From an uncultured Prevotella sp. (lineage in GTDB: Bacteria > Bacteroidota > Bacteroidia > Bacteroidales > Bacteroidaceae): a DNA stretch of 58,710 nucleotides. Below are positions 56,362-58,710 of this stretch, one piece after another. Location: the NCBI GenBank assembly GCA_900315835.1, contig ONAR01000012.1:1-58710 (forward strand). Direction: 5' to 3'. The notes below the pieces were generated by a model. That model worked only from the letters and a program-made list of their open reading frames with translations. It did not search any database and was not told where the DNA came from. Both the position numbers and the translations under genes were made by a program. The first letter of the stretch is position 1; each line of letters opens with the position of its first letter.

Positions 56362-57300
56362 TTATGCGTTGGCCTTAAACACGGCACAGCACCAGTCATC
56401 TTTGTGCTGCTGATGGTCGAGGTGGAGGCCCAAAGTGGCCGCTTCGTCCTCCAAAAGTGGCAGGTCGGCGACGTAAAACCCGCTCAAGACGAGTAAAGCA
56501 CCCTTCTTCATCTTCGTGCGGAAAGCTGGCATGTCATGCAGCAGAATGTTGCGGTTGATATTGGCCAGCACCACGTCAAACTGCCCCTCAATGCGCTGCA
56601 ACACCGAAGCGTCACCCAACAGCGCCAGGAGATTATCCACCTGGTTCAGCTTGGCGTTGTCCCTGGTATTGTCAACGCTCCACTGGTCGATGTCGTAGCC
56701 ACAGGCCTCGGCAGCCCACAATTTGCAGGCCACAATCGACAGGATGCCGGTGCCACAACCGCAGTCGAGCACCCGTTTGCCTTTCAAATCCATGCCAAGC
56801 AGTTCCGATACTATCATCTGCGTGGTTTGATGGGTGCCCGTGCCAAAGGCCTGACGCGCCGCAATCCTCACCACGACGTCGTAAGCAGTTCCCTCTGCTG
56901 AAACGTTACCTGCTTCACTCTCTTTACCATCTTTGAGTTCAGAATCTCCATGAACTCCAGAATTCAAAAGCTCACTCCGATTGGCATCTACAATGAGCAC
57001 CTTATGGCAAACGTCGATCGGGTCGAAGCCTGCCTGCTCCCACGTCTCATTCCAGTCCTTGTTCTCTGCCTTCGACAGCGTGTAGGAGATATGAACGTCG
57101 GGCAGCAGAAAGTCTGACAAACTGTCTTCCAGCACTGATTTGTTCAACAGCCCCTCCTGCACGTAAGCCCGCAGGCCGTTGGGCGTATCCTCAAATGACT
57201 CGAAACCCGCATCGCCAGCAGCGTCGGCGAGCAGGTCGCGCGCCGTCTGAAGCAGGTCATGGTTACCCTCAATGACGAAGGTTGCTACCAAATAATCCAT
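56362..57300 (-). CDS. prmA: ribosomal protein L11 methyltransferase
   Basis: Trimethylates ribosomal protein L11. The 312-residue enzyme has an N-terminal substrate domain (about 1-75) and a SAM-dependent Rossmann domain with QAFGTGTHQTTQM, VLDCGCGTGILSI and VLANINRNILL (the NxN-type motif). Between about residues 107 and 139 there is a Ser/Gly/Glu-rich stretch (SGVHGDSELKDGKESEAGN) absent from the usual family of about 285 residues, with AT-richer codons; it sits between strand elements and looks like a surface-loop insertion. A -7 box lies about 20 bases upstream. Confidence 0.93.
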   Translation of the reverse strand: MDYLVATFVIEGNHDLLQTARDLLADAAGDAGFESFEDTPNGLRAYVQEGLLNKSVLEDSLSDFLLPDVHISYTLSKAENKDWNETWEQAGFDPIDVCHKVLIVDANRSELLNSGVHGDSELKDGKESEAGNVSAEGTAYDVVVRIAARQAFGTGTHQTTQMIVSELLGMDLKGKRVLDCGCGTGILSIVACKLWAAEACGYDIDQWSVDNTRDNAKLNQVDNLLALLGDASVLQRIEGQFDVVLANINRNILLHDMPAFRTKMKKGALLVLSGFYVADLPLLEDEAATLGLHLDHQQHKDDWCCAVFKANA

Positions 57301-57320
57301 CTATCGTATAAATTTTACTG

Positions 57321-57328
57321 CAAAATTA
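57321..57328 (-). promoter_or_regulatory. prmA promoter box
   Basis: TAATTTTG on the minus strand, exact TAnnTTTG, about 20 bases before the prmA ATG at 57300. Confidence 0.6.
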
Positions 57329-57370
57329 AAAAAAATAGGGAAAAACCTACCACCACTTAGGGTTTTTCCT

Positions 57371-57401
57371 TAAATTTGCATTGAATTAGGTACTAATTTT
57401 G
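57371..57401 (+). promoter_or_regulatory. two promoter boxes before the Tyr/Trp/Gly-rich gene
   Basis: TAAATTTG at 57371-57378 and TAATTTTG at 57394-57401 are both exact TAnnTTTG boxes. The second gives a leader of about 45 bases to ATG 57451, the first about 70. A purine-rich AATAAGGAG lies 8 bases before the ATG, a clear ribosome site, rare in this window. Confidence 0.6.
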
Positions 57402-57450
57402 CAGCAGTAAAAATAAGAACATTATATAAACAACAATAAGGAGTAAGACT

Positions 57451-58398
57451 ATGAAAAAGTTATTGATGCTTTTGGTTTTGGCAACTGCAATGCCATTGGC
57501 CTCTATGGCTCAGGACGATGACGTCTATTTCACTCCAAGCAAGGCCCCGAAAGAAGTGGAGAAGGCGGAAAAGCCGACTTACTACTCAGGGTCCAATCGC
57601 GACGTGGACGAATACAACCGTCGGGGACACCTCAACAGTTGGTATCAGAAGATAGGCTCAGACAGTTTAGGCAACGACATCATCACTTTCCAGGGCGGTC
57701 CGGGTGTCTATCCTGACTCTGTCTATGGTGACACGGCCTACGTGTATCCCGGCAGTGCCCGCTTCAGCAACGATGACGACTACACCTACACACGCAGGAT
57801 GTCGCGCTGGGACGGCTACTACGACCCTTGGTTCTACAGCAACTATTACTATGGCCCATGGCGTTACGGCTGGTACGACCCTTGGTATGACCCATGGTAT
57901 TACGGCTATACCGGCTGGTATGACCCATGGTATTATGGCTACGGCGGCTGGTACGGCTGGGGCTATCCCTATTATGGCTGGTACAACTGGGGATGGCCAG
58001 GAGGAAGATATGTATATAACGGAGGACACACAGGAACGGCCAACCATTGGGGGAATGGTACACGTGGATTTTCAAGAGATGGTTATGTCCCAGTGCATGG
58101 CGGTCGGTCCGCAAATGGAGATTTTTGGGGATATCGAGGAGGCAACAGTAACAGCACTCCCTCAAGTCAACATAGAGGAAATGGTACTCGCGCATGGAGC
58201 AATAACAGTGATTCTAGATTCGGAGGAGCCCGCACACGTAGTGAGAATGCCAATAACTTCCCTAGTTCCAATATGTCACGTGGTTCCTTTGGCGGAGGTT
58301 CAGGTTCCTTCGGAGGTGGTTCCTTCGGTGGCGCTAGCCGTGGCGGAGGCTCGTTCGGCGGGAGTCGAGGCGGTGGATCCTTCGGAGGAAGAAGATAA
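57451..58398 (+). CDS. exported Tyr/Trp/Gly-rich low-complexity protein
   Basis: 315 residues with a signal peptide (1-20, ending ASMAQ). After a charged part (to about residue 125) comes a very unusual block, about 125-200, made of Tyr, Trp, Gly, Asp and Pro with the recurring unit YDPWYYGY, as in GWYDPWYYGY and GGWYGWGYPYYGW. The C-terminal third is Ser/Gly/Asn/Arg-rich, ending in repeats GSFGG and RGGGSFGG. No catalytic domain is visible. Such proteins may be adhesive, scaffold-forming or phase-separating, but this is inference. Codon use changes within the gene near 58000. A FadL-like gene follows 48 bases later. Confidence 0.85.
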   Translation: MKKLLMLLVLATAMPLASMAQDDDVYFTPSKAPKEVEKAEKPTYYSGSNRDVDEYNRRGHLNSWYQKIGSDSLGNDIITFQGGPGVYPDSVYGDTAYVYPGSARFSNDDDYTYTRRMSRWDGYYDPWFYSNYYYGPWRYGWYDPWYDPWYYGYTGWYDPWYYGYGGWYGWGYPYYGWYNWGWPGGRYVYNGGHTGTANHWGNGTRGFSRDGYVPVHGGRSANGDFWGYRGGNSNSTPSSQHRGNGTRAWSNNSDSRFGGARTRSENANNFPSSNMSRGSFGGGSGSFGGGSFGGASRGGGSFGGSRGGGSFGGRR

Positions 58399-58446
58399 CC
58401 CCCATCGAGACAAAAGATATATTATAGGTCTAAATTCAACTATACG

Positions 58447-58710
58447 ATGAAAAAGAATTTTTTTTTATATACTTTGGCTCTTGCGGTTTCCATGCCAGTT
58501 GTAGCCCAAGAGACTTATGAGAATGCCAAATTAACCGGCAGCGAGTTAAATGGTACAGCGCGCTATGTTGGTATGGGTGGAGCCATGGAAGCTCTTGGAG
58601 CTGACATTTCTACAATTGCCACCAACCCAGCAGGTTTGGGACTTTTTCGCCATAGTACTATAAGTGCAAGTGGCGGAATGGTAAGCCAATACAATGGCAA
58701 CAGTTTTGAT
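58447..58710 (+). CDS. FadL/OmpP1-like outer-membrane protein, cut by window end
   Basis: Partial: 88 codons from ATG 58447, still open at the window edge. Signal peptide about 1-21 (LYTLALAVSMPVVAQ). The mature start TGSELNGTARYVGMGGAMEAL and ADISTIATNPAGLGLFR are the classic opening of Bacteroidetes barrels of the FadL/OMPP1 type. It lies 48 bases after the Tyr/Trp/Gly-rich gene and has similarly AT-leaning codons, so the two probably share a transcript and an origin. The remaining barrel lies beyond the window. Confidence 0.8.
   Translation, partial: MKKNFFLYTLALAVSMPVVAQETYENAKLTGSELNGTARYVGMGGAMEALGADISTIATNPAGLGLFRHSTISASGGMVSQYNGNSFD

Overview
The window looks like a chromosomal segment of a Bacteroidales bacterium, most likely Prevotellaceae. 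It is GC-rich in coding regions, with AT-rich gaps carrying the Bacteroidetes promoter signature (TTTG, about 20 bases, TAnnTTTG). It contains Bacteroidetes marker genes: PorD/DUF4835, DUF3127, DUF3078, DUF4375, DUF4491, a SecA of about 1170 residues with a SEC-C tail, an ACT-less SerA and a TamB. No phage, transposase, CRISPR array, rRNA or secretion island is visible. Most of the window is core genome.

Layout. 1-300: nested direct and inverted repeats. 301-6124 (minus): nqrABCDEF, the sodium-pumping NADH:quinone reductase. 6276-10709 (plus): tamB. 10721-11936 (plus): a small AT-rich orphan gene, then a Gfo/Idh/MocA oxidoreductase. 12033-15831 (minus): DUF4375 gene, smpB and a short metH. 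15907-19844 (minus): serC-serA, an intrinsic terminator, a DUF1015 gene and a YigZ-family gene. 19927-20358: a DUF3127 protein. 20617-27023 (plus): dnaN, DEDDh exonuclease, porD, recN and a TPR protein with a degenerate trypsin-like domain. 27180-27350: tRNA-Thr(CGT) and tRNA-Gly(CCC). 27407-29830 (minus): lepA and a Crp/Fnr regulator. 29945-31657: a small lipoprotein and a DUF3078 outer-membrane protein. 31777-39519 (plus): pyrG-yidC-S9 peptidase-MFS, then yraN. 39631-45909 (minus): a DUF4105 membrane protein, an alkaline-phosphatase-fold protein lacking catalytic residues, and secA. 46030-51619 (plus): an outer-membrane protein, lptC, a CNNM/CorC-type protein and ppiD, then an EamA transporter. 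52905-57300: phosphohexomutase, DUF4491 gene, dapA and prmA. 57451-58710: a Tyr/Trp/Gly-rich exported protein and the start of a FadL-like outer-membrane protein, which runs off the window.

How the genes work together. Much of the window builds or services the cell envelope: SecA, YidC and PpiD (export, insertion, folding), TamB and LptC (lipid/LPS transport), PorD (type IX secretion) and several outer-membrane barrels. The rest covers energy (Nqr), replication and repair (DnaN, exonuclease, RecN), translation quality (SmpB, LepA, PrmA, tRNAs) and amino acid or nucleotide synthesis (SerC, SerA, MetH, DapA, PyrG).

The less ordinary observations are: a catalytically dead phosphatase-fold protein co-transcribed with a DUF4105 membrane protein and secA; a pseudo-protease/TPR fusion; two non-ATG starts that sit almost on their predicted transcription starts; terminators placed just before DUF1015 and yraN; a promoter with two tiny reading frames antisense to the dapA end; palindrome families shared between distant gaps; and a composition change near 58000 inside a Tyr/Trp/Gly-rich protein. 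I found no clear multi-gene system that I would call undescribed with confidence.
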